Positions 26,927 through 34,945 of a DNA stretch of 64,000 nucleotides are shown here, one piece after another (the stretch's first letter is position 1; each line of letters starts with the position of its first letter). Under the pieces are notes generated by a model that was not told the origin of the DNA, did not search any database, and worked only from the letters and a program-made list of their open reading frames with translations. The translations under genes were made by a program, and so were the position numbers. The stretch is taken from contig JAFVBA010000004.1 in the NCBI GenBank assembly GCA_017480245.1, positions 112,410 to 176,409 of the forward strand. The letters are read 5' to 3'. The stretch is from Bacteroidales bacterium. GTDB taxonomy: Bacteria > Bacteroidota > Bacteroidia > Bacteroidales > P3.

Positions 26927-27724
26927 TCAATAATTTTCTGTTTGCTCTAAAATTTGCATTTGATTGATAGCAATCTTATTTAATTGAATAAGACGTTGTT
27001 TTTGAGTAATTCCGTTTTCAATAAATACAGCGTTAAGATTTTCTAAATTAGAAAGACAAATCAATTGATTAATTGTAGCATAATCTCTCATATTTCCTTT
27101 TAATTCAGGATTGACTTCTCTCCATTGTTTTGCCGTCATACTGAACAATGCAACGTTTAAAACATCCGCTTCAGTTGCATAAATAACCGATTTTTGTATT
27201 TCCGTCAATTCTTCAGGAATAAGATTTTGTTTGATAGCAGAAGTATGAATATGATAATTTATTTTAGATAATTCTCTTTTTGCACTCCAACCTATTTTTT
27301 GTTGTTCCGCTTCTTTAAGTCTTTGAAATTCTTTAATAAGATACAATTCAAATTCAACAGAAACCCAACTTGCGAATTTAAATGCAATATCTTTTTGAGC
27401 AAAAGTACCTCCTTTAGAACCGTTTCTTGTAATTATTCCTATCGCATCCGTTATTTCAATCCAACGTGTAGGACTCATTGTAAAGGCATTACTTCCTGCT
27501 TCTTGTAAAAGGGGGACGAATTCGACCCCTTTAAATTTCGGATTATTTAATTGCTCCCATAGTCCGAGATATTCTAATGTATTTTTGTTACGCATCCAAT
27601 TCTTTACAACATCTTTAGGCTCTACAGGATTTTTCTGCCGCGCAATGTCAGTAATACTTATATAGTCAATACCGTTTATTGTTATTGTTTTTATCAAACT
27701 ATCTTTTACTATTATCGTATCCAT
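26927..27724 (-). CDS. KilA-N domain protein
   Basis: A 265-residue protein with an N-terminal KilA-N DNA-binding-like domain (about 10-115: YISITDIARQKNP, VVKNWMRNKNTLEYLGLWEQ, GSNAFTMSPTRWIEIT, GGTFAQKDIAFKFASWVS). The C-terminal half (about 125-260) is helical with no recognised motif beyond conserved charged residues. KilA-N proteins occur in phages and, as stand-alone genes, in Bacteroidota chromosomes; function is unknown. It overlaps nothing, but lies 6 bases before uvrA and 18 bases after the small membrane protein, and the three seem to form one transcript. See the finding on duplicated uvrA 5' sequence for evidence that it was inserted here. Confidence 0.85.
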   Translation of the reverse strand: MDTIIVKDSLIKTITINGIDYISITDIARQKNPVEPKDVVKNWMRNKNTLEYLGLWEQLNNPKFKGVEFVPLLQEAGSNAFTMSPTRWIEITDAIGIITRNGSKGGTFAQKDIAFKFASWVSVEFELYLIKEFQRLKEAEQQKIGWSAKRELSKINYHIHTSAIKQNLIPEELTEIQKSVIYATEADVLNVALFSMTAKQWREVNPELKGNMRDYATINQLICLSNLENLNAVFIENGITQKQRLIQLNKIAINQMQILEQTENY

Positions 27725-27742
27725 ATTTTTATCTTTATTGTT

Positions 27743-28153
27743 TTAGTTAATTACACTAAGGTCTTCTATACTCGGACCTATGTCGTATTCTAAAAACATT
27801 ACAAAATTAAATAAAGTCATTATTGCAAGTAAAATTTTTGTAGAGAATAGAATAATATAGACAAAATTATATATTTTTCTATTCTTGTGTAATGAATAAG
27901 ATGTAAAATGTATTGCGATGATAATAAACAGTAATGCTATTCCTTTATAAAGTAATATTTCCCTTCCAAAGTGTCCAAAGATATTAAAAAAACATCTTCC
28001 TGTCAGAAAATATATAAATGCGGTTATAACCAAAGCTAAAAAACAGGCAATAATACATTCTAATACAGGTATTATCTTATGTTTGATAATAACATTTATA
28101 GATTTTACTTTTGTATTATCTGTATTTATAATATTTTTTTCTAGTTTTTTCAC
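27743..28153 (-). CDS. small membrane protein of unknown function
   Basis: I do not recognise this protein. Taking the GTG at 28153 gives 136 residues: MKKLEKN, a polar lead of about 25 residues, then three hydrophobic helices (about 28-50, 66-86 and 98-120) with a loop TGRCFFNIFGHFG, and an acidic tail. An upstream ATG at 28168 is in frame, but it overlaps the promoter -7 box (28158-28165), so it cannot be transcribed from that promoter. With the GTG the message would be nearly leaderless. The first 23 bases of the gene are almost identical to those of uvrA (one mismatch). It is the first gene of the KilA-N / uvrA transcript. Confidence 0.6.
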   Translation of the reverse strand: MKKLEKNIINTDNTKVKSINVIIKHKIIPVLECIIACFLALVITAFIYFLTGRCFFNIFGHFGREILLYKGIALLFIIIAIHFTSYSLHKNRKIYNFVYIILFSTKILLAIMTLFNFVMFLEYDIGPSIEDLSVIN

Positions 28154-28157
28154 GGTG

Positions 28158-28165
28158 CAAAGATA
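28158..28165 (-). promoter_or_regulatory. promoter -7 element of the membrane protein / KilA-N / uvrA unit
   Basis: Minus-strand TATCTTTG followed by CA. It is probably the original uvrA promoter, now separated from uvrA by about 1.2 kb. Confidence 0.7.
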
Positions 28166-28193
28166 CAAGATTTTTTTGTAATATCATACTATA

Positions 28194-28307
28194 AAAATAA
28201 AGTGCCGTTTCAGTAAATCCTTTTCAGAAAAGAGTAAATTCTTTCTTGAAAATAATTTTGTGAAACGGCACTTTACTTTAATAAATTTAATTCGCCTGTT
28301 CGGCTCG
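28194..28307. repeat. 86-bp palindromic element, copy C, with side module
   Basis: Core 28194-28279: left arm AAAATAAAGTGCCGTTTCAG, right arm CTGAAACGGCACTTTA in near-perfect pairing (28261-28275 on the given strand reads TGAAACGGCACTTTA). Loop AAGAGTAAATTC. To the right, CGCCTGTTCGGCTCG (28293-28307) is the inverse of the GAGCCG module of copy B. Lies between floA (its 3' side) and the small membrane protein. Confidence 0.9.
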
Positions 28308-28333
28308 TAATAATTTATTTCAAAAAATCCTTA

Positions 28334-29299
28334 TTACAGTTTCGGGTCTTTGGAAATTGATTCCCTCATATCTGTATCGGCTTGGATATTTTTCATTTTG
28401 TAATAATCCATTATACCCAAATTGCCGCTGCGGAATGCTTCTGCCATAGCCAACGGCACTTCTGCTTCAGCCTCAATAACTTTCGCACGCATCTTCTGTG
28501 CTTCGGCTTTCATTTCTTGTTCTGCCGCAACAGCCATTGAACGTCTTTCCTCAGCCTTTGCCTGTGCTATGTTCTTATCTGCGTTAGCCTGGTCCATCTG
28601 AAGTTCAGCTCCGATATTCTTTCCTACATCAATGTCAGCGATGTCAATAGAAAGGATTTCAAATGCCGTTCCTGCGTCCAAACCTTTGGCTAATACGACT
28701 TTGGAAATAGAATCCGGATTTTCTAATACGAAAGCGTGGCTCTCGGCACTACCTATTGAAGTAACGATACCCTCGCCTACTCTGGCCAAAATCGTTTCCT
28801 CACCAGCGCCGCCGACTAACTGGTTGATGTTTGCACGTACGGTTACTCTGGCTTTAACAATCAATTGAATACCGTTCTTTGCTACTGCCGCAACATTCGG
28901 TGTGTCAATAACTTTTGGATTAACCGACATCTGAACAGCCTCAAACACATCACGGCCTGCCAAATCTATCGCCGTGGCTGCCTTGAAATCCAAAGGGATA
29001 TTGGCTTTGTCGGCACTGATTAGCGCATTTACCACTCTTTGAACGTGTCCGCCTGCAAGATAATGGGCTTCCAACGCATCGCTGCTAAGATTCAATCCCG
29101 CTTTTTTGGAATTAATCATCGCATTGACGATAATTGCCGGCGGAACTTTTCTCAAACGCATCGCGATTAACTGAATCATAGAGATTTTTACTCCGTTAAG
29201 GATACATTGTATCCATTGATTTACCGGTACAAGGTAGAAAAATACCATTAGCAGCACAAAACATACCGCTATTACCGCTATTGTTGATGGTGTAATCAT
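28334..29299 (-). CDS. floA: flotillin-like protein FloA
   Basis: A 321-residue membrane-associated scaffold protein of the UPF0365/FloA family, involved in membrane microdomain organisation in other bacteria. One N-terminal hydrophobic segment (about 5-25) anchors it; the SPFH-like body has [39 protein letters not shown] and [26 protein letters not shown] cut here as the recognisable parts [11 protein letters not shown] and RVGEGIV. The C-terminal third is an Ala/Glu-rich helix (about 235-290: [27 protein letters not shown]). Length and order are typical. The NfeD gene is 16 bases upstream, the standard floA partner. Confidence 0.95.
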   Translation of the reverse strand: MITPSTIAVIAVCFVLLMVFFYLVPVNQWIQCILNGVKISMIQLIAMRLRKVPPAIIVNAMINSKKAGLNLSSDALEAHYLAGGHVQRVVNALISADKANIPLDFKAATAIDLAGRDVFEAVQMSVNPKVIDTPNVAAVAKNGIQLIVKARVTVRANINQLVGGAGEETILARVGEGIVTSIGSAESHAFVLENPDSISKVVLAKGLDAGTAFEILSIDIADIDVGKNIGAELQMDQANADKNIAQAKAEERRSMAVAAEQEMKAEAQKMRAKVIEAEAEVPLAMAEAFRSGNLGIMDYYKMKNIQADTDMRESISKDPKL

Positions 29300-29315
29300 A
29301 ATATTTTATTTTTTA

Positions 29316-29783
29316 TTAGTTATTAACTGGTTTGACTTTGATTCTGTTGCCTTCAACTTGGACAACCGTTATTTCCGTGTCGGGATCTACGAATGCTGTT
29401 TCGGCATACACTTCCATTTGTCCGCCGTTAATCATTGCCGTTCCCATAGGTGCCAGACGCGTTACTGATTTGCCTGTATCACCTACATTTACTGCCGTTT
29501 TGATTTCATTGACTTTGGAATCAATTTCTTCATTCTGGGCAAGTTTTTTCCAAGTCCCGCTTTTCAATGAATAAACCAGCAAAATAACACACAGAATAAT
29601 GTCAAGACCTAAGACCAAAGAACCTACTACTGTGCCATATTCGGCATACACTCTGACAAGTCCCCAAACGGTAAGGGCAATTCCGCCTATTCCTACTACG
29701 GTTGTACCCGGTATGACCACAAGTTCCAAAACCAAAAGCGCCATACCGCACACCAACAAGGCTAATATTATCAATAAATCCAT
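29316..29783 (-). CDS. NfeD family membrane protein
   Basis: Short NfeD of 155 residues: three hydrophobic helices (about 3-25, 28-46 and 54-74) followed by a small OB-fold domain (about 95-153: GDTGKSVTRLAPMGTAMINGG, AETAFVDPDTEITVV). NfeD proteins are encoded next to flotillin or stomatin genes and are thought to work with them at the membrane. Here it sits 16 bases before floA and 21 bases after clpS, in one transcription unit. It lacks the ClpP-like protease domain of long NfeD proteins. Confidence 0.92.
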   Translation of the reverse strand: MDLLIILALLVCGMALLVLELVVIPGTTVVGIGGIALTVWGLVRVYAEYGTVVGSLVLGLDIILCVILLVYSLKSGTWKKLAQNEEIDSKVNEIKTAVNVGDTGKSVTRLAPMGTAMINGGQMEVYAETAFVDPDTEITVVQVEGNRIKVKPVNN

Positions 29784-29804
29784 AATTTTATTTGTTTATT
29801 TTCG

Positions 29805-30080
29805 TTATCTTACTTCGTTTTTCAGGTTTTTATTATCCAAAGCGACACTCATTTTTATCAAATTGTCATAAGAGCCGTGTTTAACCACGCAAAGACCTTT
29901 GTAATGAATGATATTGGTACAGGTAACAGCCTGTTGCTGCGACAGTTCACAGATTTTCATCAAACAATCTATCACATAATCAAACGTATGTACGTCATCA
30001 TTATACACAATCAATTCATTGCCGCCTTCTTTCACTCTGTCAAGGCATACAATTCCTTCATCTTCAGTCCTGTTTCCCAT
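29805..30080 (-). CDS. clpS: ATP-dependent Clp protease adaptor
   Basis: A 91-residue adaptor that delivers N-degron substrates to ClpA/ClpC. The ClpS core is clear: ELIVYNDDVHTFDYVIDCL, with the NDD-x3-F/Y pocket motif, then QAVTCTNIIHYKGLCVVKHG, where the Met-His residues of E. coli ClpS are replaced by IIHYKG. No clp ATPase gene is next to it. It lies 39 bases after argS and 21 bases before nfeD on the same strand. Start MGNRTEDEG is the only ATG that keeps the whole domain. Confidence 0.9.
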   Translation of the reverse strand: MGNRTEDEGIVCLDRVKEGGNELIVYNDDVHTFDYVIDCLMKICELSQQQAVTCTNIIHYKGLCVVKHGSYDNLIKMSVALDNKNLKNEVR

Positions 30081-30119
30081 ATCATTTACTTTTATTCTAA
30101 ATTGACGCCGCCAATTCCT

Positions 30120-31910
30120 TTACATTCTCTCCGGAACATCGATACCAAGCAAACGCATTGCGGTTTTGATAACCTCACTTGTCATATATGCCAAACAAAC
30201 TCTCATCTGCTTTATTTGAATATTCTCTTCCTTTAATATACTGCAGTCTTGATAGAAACCGTTGAACGATTTAGCCAAATTATACACGTAGTTAGCAATC
30301 AAAGACGGAGAATAGTTCCTTCCTGCTTCCTTAATAACGTCAGAAAATGCCGAAATATTTTTTATAACCTCCTTTTCTTTGTCATTTAGAGCAATATTGT
30401 CCTGAATTTGCGTGCTTTTGACATCAATATTCTCCTCCTTAGCCTTGCGGACAATGGAACGGATACGCGCATAAGTGTATTGGATAAACGGACCAGTGTT
30501 GCCGTTGAAATCAATACTCTCCGCAGGGTTGAAAAGCATAGTCTTGGTAGGATCAACTTTCAAGATAAAATATTTCAATGCCCCCAATGCCAAAGTATTA
30601 TACAATTTATCCAACTCTTCGGCGGACATATCTTGGTTTTTGCCGTGTTGTTCGCTTATATTCTTCGCTTCGTTGTACATTTCCTGCATCAAATCATCGG
30701 CATCAACCACAGTACCCTCACGCGATTTCATCTTACCGTTAGGAAGTTCCACCATACCGTAAGAAAGATGGTAAATATCTTTTGCCCATTCAAATCCAAG
30801 GCGTTGCATTACAAGTTTAAGAACTTGAAAGTGGTAAATCTGCTCGTTACCTACCACATAAATAAGTTTATCGGAGTTAAAATCGTTATGGCGTAGCGTT
30901 GCAGTTCCCAAATCCTGCGTCATATAAACACTTGTTCCGTCCTTACGCAAAAGAAGTTTCTCGTCCAGTCCGTCAGAAGTCAAATCGCACCAAACACTTC
31001 CGTCTTCACGTCTGTAAAATACGTTCTTATCAAGTCCTTGTTCAACTAAAGATTTACCTAATTTGTAAGTCTGCGATTCGTAATATATCTTGTCAAAACT
31101 AATTCCTAACCTCGTGTAAGTTTGATTAAATCCTTCATAAACCCAACCGTTCATCGTCTGCCACAAATCCCTAATCTCTTTATCGCCTTGCTCCCACAAA
31201 ACAAGCATTTGCTGAGCCTGCTTCATAATCGGCGCTTCCTTTTTGGCAGTTTCCTCATCCATTCCCTTTTCTACTAACTCCGCTATCTGTTTTTTGTACT
31301 CTTGGTCAAACAAAACATAATATTTTCCTACCAAATGGTCGCCTTTTTCCTTGGAAGTGGCAGGTGTCTCTCCGTTTGCGAACATTTGCCACGCTATCAT
31401 GCTCTTACAGATATGTATTCCTCGGTCATTAACCAAATTAACCATCTTAACGTTTTCGCCGTTAGCCTTAAGAATCTGCGAAACCGACCACCCAAGAAGG
31501 TTATTGCGGATATGTCCCAAATGAAGTGGTTTGTTCGTATTCGGAGATGAATATTCTATTACTACAGGTTTGTCTTCTTTTGTTTCTTTCGTACCGAAAT
31601 TCTCCTTACACTTGTTTTCATTAAGGAAATTCAACCAATATTTGTCGGCAATTGAGAAGTTAAGAAAACCTTTTATCACGTTGTAATCCTCAATCCACTC
31701 AACTTTTTGTTTTACAGCCTCTCCTATTTCGTTAGCAACGTCTTCAGGCTTTTTCTTTGCCGCCTTAACAAAAGGAAATACCACCAAAGTAACGTCTCCC
31801 GTAAATTCTTTTTTAGTAGGTTGCAATTCAATTGTTTCCTTTGCAATCTCTACTGAATACAACGCCTTTAAACTATCGCTTACCGCCTGTTTAATTAAAT
31901 TATTTATCAT
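30120..31910 (-). CDS. argS: arginyl-tRNA synthetase
   Basis: Charges tRNA-Arg. Class I synthetase of 596 residues. N-terminal Add1 domain (about 1-85), then the HIGH motif as HLGHIRNN in SSPNTNKPLHLGH (about 118-130), the catalytic Rossmann fold with a connective insertion, and the KMSKS equivalent GKMKSREGT near residue 395. The C-terminal DALR anticodon-binding domain (about 470-596) ends LLGIDVPERM. All are standard. The toxin gene of a TA pair ends 15 bases upstream, and clpS follows after 39 bases; no separate argS promoter is apparent, so the TA promoter may drive it. Confidence 0.97.
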   Translation of the reverse strand: MINNLIKQAVSDSLKALYSVEIAKETIELQPTKKEFTGDVTLVVFPFVKAAKKKPEDVANEIGEAVKQKVEWIEDYNVIKGFLNFSIADKYWLNFLNENKCKENFGTKETKEDKPVVIEYSSPNTNKPLHLGHIRNNLLGWSVSQILKANGENVKMVNLVNDRGIHICKSMIAWQMFANGETPATSKEKGDHLVGKYYVLFDQEYKKQIAELVEKGMDEETAKKEAPIMKQAQQMLVLWEQGDKEIRDLWQTMNGWVYEGFNQTYTRLGISFDKIYYESQTYKLGKSLVEQGLDKNVFYRREDGSVWCDLTSDGLDEKLLLRKDGTSVYMTQDLGTATLRHNDFNSDKLIYVVGNEQIYHFQVLKLVMQRLGFEWAKDIYHLSYGMVELPNGKMKSREGTVVDADDLMQEMYNEAKNISEQHGKNQDMSAEELDKLYNTLALGALKYFILKVDPTKTMLFNPAESIDFNGNTGPFIQYTYARIRSIVRKAKEENIDVKSTQIQDNIALNDKEKEVIKNISAFSDVIKEAGRNYSPSLIANYVYNLAKSFNGFYQDCSILKEENIQIKQMRVCLAYMTSEVIKTAMRLLGIDVPERM

Positions 31911-31925
31911 ATTGTTTTTATTTTT

Positions 31926-32336
31926 TCAATTTAGAAATTCGTCAGGTGTCATAACTGCGATGTCAGACAACGGAAAATCTTTATTATTTCTTGTTATAAT
32001 CAAATCAACTTCGCTTTCAATTGCAGAATAATACTGCAAAGCATCTTCAAAATCCACAAAATCACTCAACAACGCCTTTTTTACAATAGAGTCATTGACT
32101 AATGTTGCAGGACATATAACATTAAGAACTTTTAATTTATAATCTATTTCATTCTTCGCCATCTTATCTCGGTGAAGTAAGTAACTTAATGTTACATAAG
32201 TTATAGAAAAACAGCAAACATTTATCTTGTTTTTATGAGCCAACTCCATAATCTTCAAAGCTGCGTCATAAAAAGGAGACCTTTTGCTTAGAAAGTCAAA
32301 AACAACGTTAGTATCCAAGAAAATCTTAGTGTCCAT
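31926..32336 (-). CDS. PIN-domain toxin, VapC-like
   Basis: A 136-residue PIN-domain protein, most likely an endoribonuclease toxin. Conserved acidic residues: Asp8 in FLDTNVVFDFL, a central Glu/Asp set in DFVDFEDALQYYSA and the late LIITRNNKDF with Asp. The fold order (N-terminal DTN, middle FEDA, C-terminal TRN.DF) is that of the PIN family. It overlaps the upstream small gene by 11 bases and precedes argS by 15. Target RNA is unknown; VapC-type cleavage of tRNA or rRNA is inferred from the family. Confidence 0.88.
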   Translation of the reverse strand: MDTKIFLDTNVVFDFLSKRSPFYDAALKIMELAHKNKINVCCFSITYVTLSYLLHRDKMAKNEIDYKLKVLNVICPATLVNDSIVKKALLSDFVDFEDALQYYSAIESEVDLIITRNNKDFPLSDIAVMTPDEFLN

Positions 32337-32607
32337 ATTTCTCCCACAAATAATCCGATACTAATTCCTTATAATCAATATTTTCCGGTATATTTAAACC
32401 ATCTGAAAGGTTTCTTACATAATCCGAAACTTCGTAATCCTCCGCCGTAAAGACAGGTTTTTGAAATGTCTTTCTCTTTTGTCGCAATAAATCGTCCTCG
32501 TATTGCCGAATTATGCCTATAACTTCCTCAATTATAGACAAATCGTTAAGACGAAGTAACTTTTCTACTGCCTGAATTTTCTTTTCCTCCAATTCTGCGG
32601 TGTTCAT
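32326..32607 (-). CDS. putative antitoxin of PIN-toxin pair
   Basis: A 93-residue protein that ends inside the toxin gene (11-base overlap), the usual antitoxin-then-toxin order. The N-terminal half is a long helix (TAELEEKKIQAVEKLLRL, then DLSIIEEVIGIIRQYEDDL), which could dimerise or bind DNA; the C-terminal part (EVSDYVRNLSDGLNI, ELVSDYLWEKYGH) would wrap the toxin. I do not recognise a named DNA-binding family. The antitoxin role is inferred from position, size and overlap. A promoter lies 18 bases upstream. Confidence 0.75.
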   Translation of the reverse strand: MNTAELEEKKIQAVEKLLRLNDLSIIEEVIGIIRQYEDDLLRQKRKTFQKPVFTAEDYEVSDYVRNLSDGLNIPENIDYKELVSDYLWEKYGH

Positions 32608-32624
32608 AACTTGCTAATTTTTTG

Positions 32625-32632
32625 CAAAGGTA
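32625..32632 (-). promoter_or_regulatory. promoter -7 element of the toxin-antitoxin pair
   Basis: Minus-strand TACCTTTG followed by CA, 18 bases before the antitoxin ATG; fits TAnnTTTG. Confidence 0.65.
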
Positions 32633-32652
32633 CATAATTTTACGGATATATC

Positions 32653-32766
32653 AAAATAAAGTGCCGAATTAATAAATTGTTTTCTGAAAACATTTTACTC
32701 TTTTCAAAAAACAATTTAACGAAACGCCACCTTATTTTAATAATTTTTTATTGCCTGTGCGGCTCG
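32653..32766. repeat. 86-bp palindromic element, copy D, with side module
   Basis: Core 32653-32738: left arm AAAATAAAGTGCCGAATTA, right arm CGAAACGCCACCTTATTTT; inner arms TTGTTTTCTGAAAA / TTTTCAAAAAACAA; loop CATTTTACTC. A GTGCGGCTCG module ends at 32766. Read backwards, its arms match copy B arm for arm, but the loop is in the opposite sense. The remaining bases before the terminator at 32831 show nothing. Confidence 0.9.
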
Positions 32767-32830
32767 CACCATTTTATTTTGATGAAATAATATCTTAAGA
32801 AATTGTAATATATATTTGATAACAAGAAAT

Positions 32831-32862
32831 AAAAAAGAGGATTGCCCCAAAGCAACCCTCTT
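32831..32862 (-). terminator. terminator after the 626-residue secreted protein gene
   Basis: On the minus strand AGAGGGTTGC, loop, GCAATCCTCT, then TTTTT (stem 32836-32861). One G-T pair. Strong intrinsic terminator. Confidence 0.85.
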
Positions 32863-32885
32863 GTAATTAATTGTTACTATGTTAA

Positions 32886-34766
32886 TTATTTAACAACAAT
32901 TTTCTGAGTATTTACTTTACCGTTTGCAGTAACTTTTACAAAGTAAGTTCCTTTTTCAAAGTTCTGAACGTTGATATTCAAAACGTTTGCTTTGGTATCC
33001 TGTGCAAATACAGTCTGTCCCAAAGTATTTAGTATCTCTACTCTTTGCATTCCGTTAAGTCCGATAACCTGAACGTAATCTGTTGCAGGGTTAGGATAAA
33101 CATTAACATTTACTGTTTCTGTTTCTGTTAAACCTGCTCCGTTTTCAGTTGTGAAGACTATTTTTACTAATTCGCCTGCTTCTGCATTACCATTGTAAGG
33201 AACAACCCAAACAGTATAAGATGTTTTTGGTGTCAAAGCATACTGGCTCTCTGCATCGTCATCGCCTAACTCCCAAACAGTGTCCTGAGTGAAGTTAGAT
33301 GGATTGGAAACTGAAGCAAAATAGTTAATAACATCTTCTTCCGTTTCAATATTATATTGGCTGAATACTGCAGTTTCTGCATACAAGATACGGTAGAATG
33401 ATGTTTGGTCATTCTTTTCAACTTCCAATTGTGCGTTTGTTTCAGTTACTGCAATAACTTGTGCAACAGTCATCTTAGCAACTCCGTTTTGTGTAGATTC
33501 TATTGTAGTAAATTCAACAACTTTAGGAGTACCTGCTTCCATATTGCCATTGAAAGGAACAGCCCATAAAGTGTAAGAAGTATTTGCCTTTAATGCGCTT
33601 GCAGAACCTGCATTGTCTGCACCCAATATATAAGTTGTGTTTTGATTATACTTATTTGCATTGGTGTTTGCAGCAAAGTATGCAAGAATTGAATCTGTGG
33701 AATTCATATTGTAAGCATTAAGCGTGTCAGTTTCTGCATATACCATTGTGTAATAAGCAGTTTGGTCGTTCATTGCAACTGTCAATTCAGCACTTGTTGA
33801 AGTTACGTTAGCAACACTCAAAGTTGTAAGTTCAGCAAGACCTGTTTGAGTAGAGGCCTGCGTTTTAAATTCTATTTTTGATACAGTTCCAACTTCAAAG
33901 CAAGAATTGAAAGGAACAATCCAAAGTAAATAATCCGTGTTTGGTGTCAAAGCATACTGACTTGTAAGGTCTGCATCGCCCATTTCCCAAGTTGTGTCCT
34001 GAGTGTAAGAAGATGTGTTAGTGTTTGCCTCAAAGTAAGCAATAACTGAGTCTTCTGTTGTCAAGTTGTACTGTTCCATCAAAGCTAAGTCAGCAAACAA
34101 CATCTTATAATATTGAGTGTTTTCGTTTTTCTTAACTTCCAAATAAGCGTCTGTCGTAGTTACATCTTGAACTTTTGCAGTCTCCATTGCTGCAAGACCA
34201 CTTGTTGCAATAAAACCGGTAGTAAATTCTTTGGTTGCAGTAGTGTATGTTCCGTCATTAGTTTTGCAAACTACGCATATAGTATAATCCGTGTTGCAAG
34301 CCAAACCTGAAGAAGTCTTTTCGCCACCTTCTGTGTTGAAATAGTAAGCATCGTCCCATGTTATTCCGTAACCTTCATAGAAATTCTTGTAAGATTCCAA
34401 GTAATATTCAGTTTCGGCAATCATATCCTCTGCTCCGTTAGGATATGCTTCGTCCATGGCATCTGTTTTCATAATCCATACATCTACACCGAAATCATCG
34501 GAACCGAAAGTTACTGTATAGGTTGCTTTAAATCCGCCGTTGTCTGTATCTTCCGCAGTTGTTACATCTGAGATAGTAACTCCCGAAGCCTTTAGGGCAG
34601 AAGATTTTGCGGCATTGATTGTTGTTGCAGTCAAACCCTTAACATGTTTTTGCAACTCTGTTTTTTGGGCATCCGTCTTGACTGATTTTCTCGGAGAAGT
34701 GCTTATTTGCGCAAATGCTCCGAATGTCAGTCCTAATGTAAGGACTAATAACGTTAATCTTTTCAT
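32886..34766 (-). CDS. secreted repeat protein with type A sorting domain (type IX secretion)
   Basis: A 626-residue secreted or surface-attached protein; function unknown. The start chosen is the ATG at 34766, giving the signal peptide MKRLTLLVLTLGLTFGAFAQ; the reading frame extends to 34841, but the promoter -7 box (34821-34828) lies inside that extension. After an N-terminal region (about 20-190), three similar modules of about 125 residues follow, each with a segment like KNDQTSFYRILYAET, an N/T-rich middle and a segment like YTVWVVPYNGNAEAG, in fibronectin-III-like style. The C-terminus (about 545-626) has VYPNPATDYVQV and FEKGTYFVKV ending KIVVK, the type A sorting domain. A shorter paralogue is the next gene. 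Confidence 0.9.
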   Translation of the reverse strand: MKRLTLLVLTLGLTFGAFAQISTSPRKSVKTDAQKTELQKHVKGLTATTINAAKSSALKASGVTISDVTTAEDTDNGGFKATYTVTFGSDDFGVDVWIMKTDAMDEAYPNGAEDMIAETEYYLESYKNFYEGYGITWDDAYYFNTEGGEKTSSGLACNTDYTICVVCKTNDGTYTTATKEFTTGFIATSGLAAMETAKVQDVTTTDAYLEVKKNENTQYYKMLFADLALMEQYNLTTEDSVIAYFEANTNTSSYTQDTTWEMGDADLTSQYALTPNTDYLLWIVPFNSCFEVGTVSKIEFKTQASTQTGLAELTTLSVANVTSTSAELTVAMNDQTAYYTMVYAETDTLNAYNMNSTDSILAYFAANTNANKYNQNTTYILGADNAGSASALKANTSYTLWAVPFNGNMEAGTPKVVEFTTIESTQNGVAKMTVAQVIAVTETNAQLEVEKNDQTSFYRILYAETAVFSQYNIETEEDVINYFASVSNPSNFTQDTVWELGDDDAESQYALTPKTSYTVWVVPYNGNAEAGELVKIVFTTENGAGLTETETVNVNVYPNPATDYVQVIGLNGMQRVEILNTLGQTVFAQDTKANVLNINVQNFEKGTYFVKVTANGKVNTQKIVVK

Positions 34767-34820
34767 CTTTTTTTTAATTTGTTTTAAGGTTAATTGTAAC
34801 AATTTATTAATTTCACACTG

Positions 34821-34828
34821 CAAATTTA
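34821..34828 (-). promoter_or_regulatory. promoter -7 element of the 626-residue secreted protein gene
   Basis: Minus-strand TAAATTTG followed by CA, 54 bases before the chosen ATG. Decides the start codon against the upstream in-frame ATG at 34841. Confidence 0.7.
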
Positions 34829-34872
34829 CACCTTTTTTCAAGAATCCGTCAAAAAAAGATAAAAAAACGACA

Positions 34873-34907
34873 AAAAAAGAGAGGTTACCGTCAGATAACC
34901 CCTCTCA
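34873..34907 (-). terminator. terminator after the 387-residue secreted protein gene
   Basis: On the minus strand GAGAGGGGTTA, a 7-base loop, GTAACCTCTC, then seven T (stem 34880-34907). Strong intrinsic terminator, separating the paralogous genes. Confidence 0.85.
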
Positions 34908-34945
34908 GATGTTTAACAACTTTTTACTTGTCTAATGACAATCTC

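Noticed and set aside
34767-34841. Upstream ATG for the 626-residue secreted protein
   Set aside because: The promoter -7 box is within it and the signal peptide starts at 34766.
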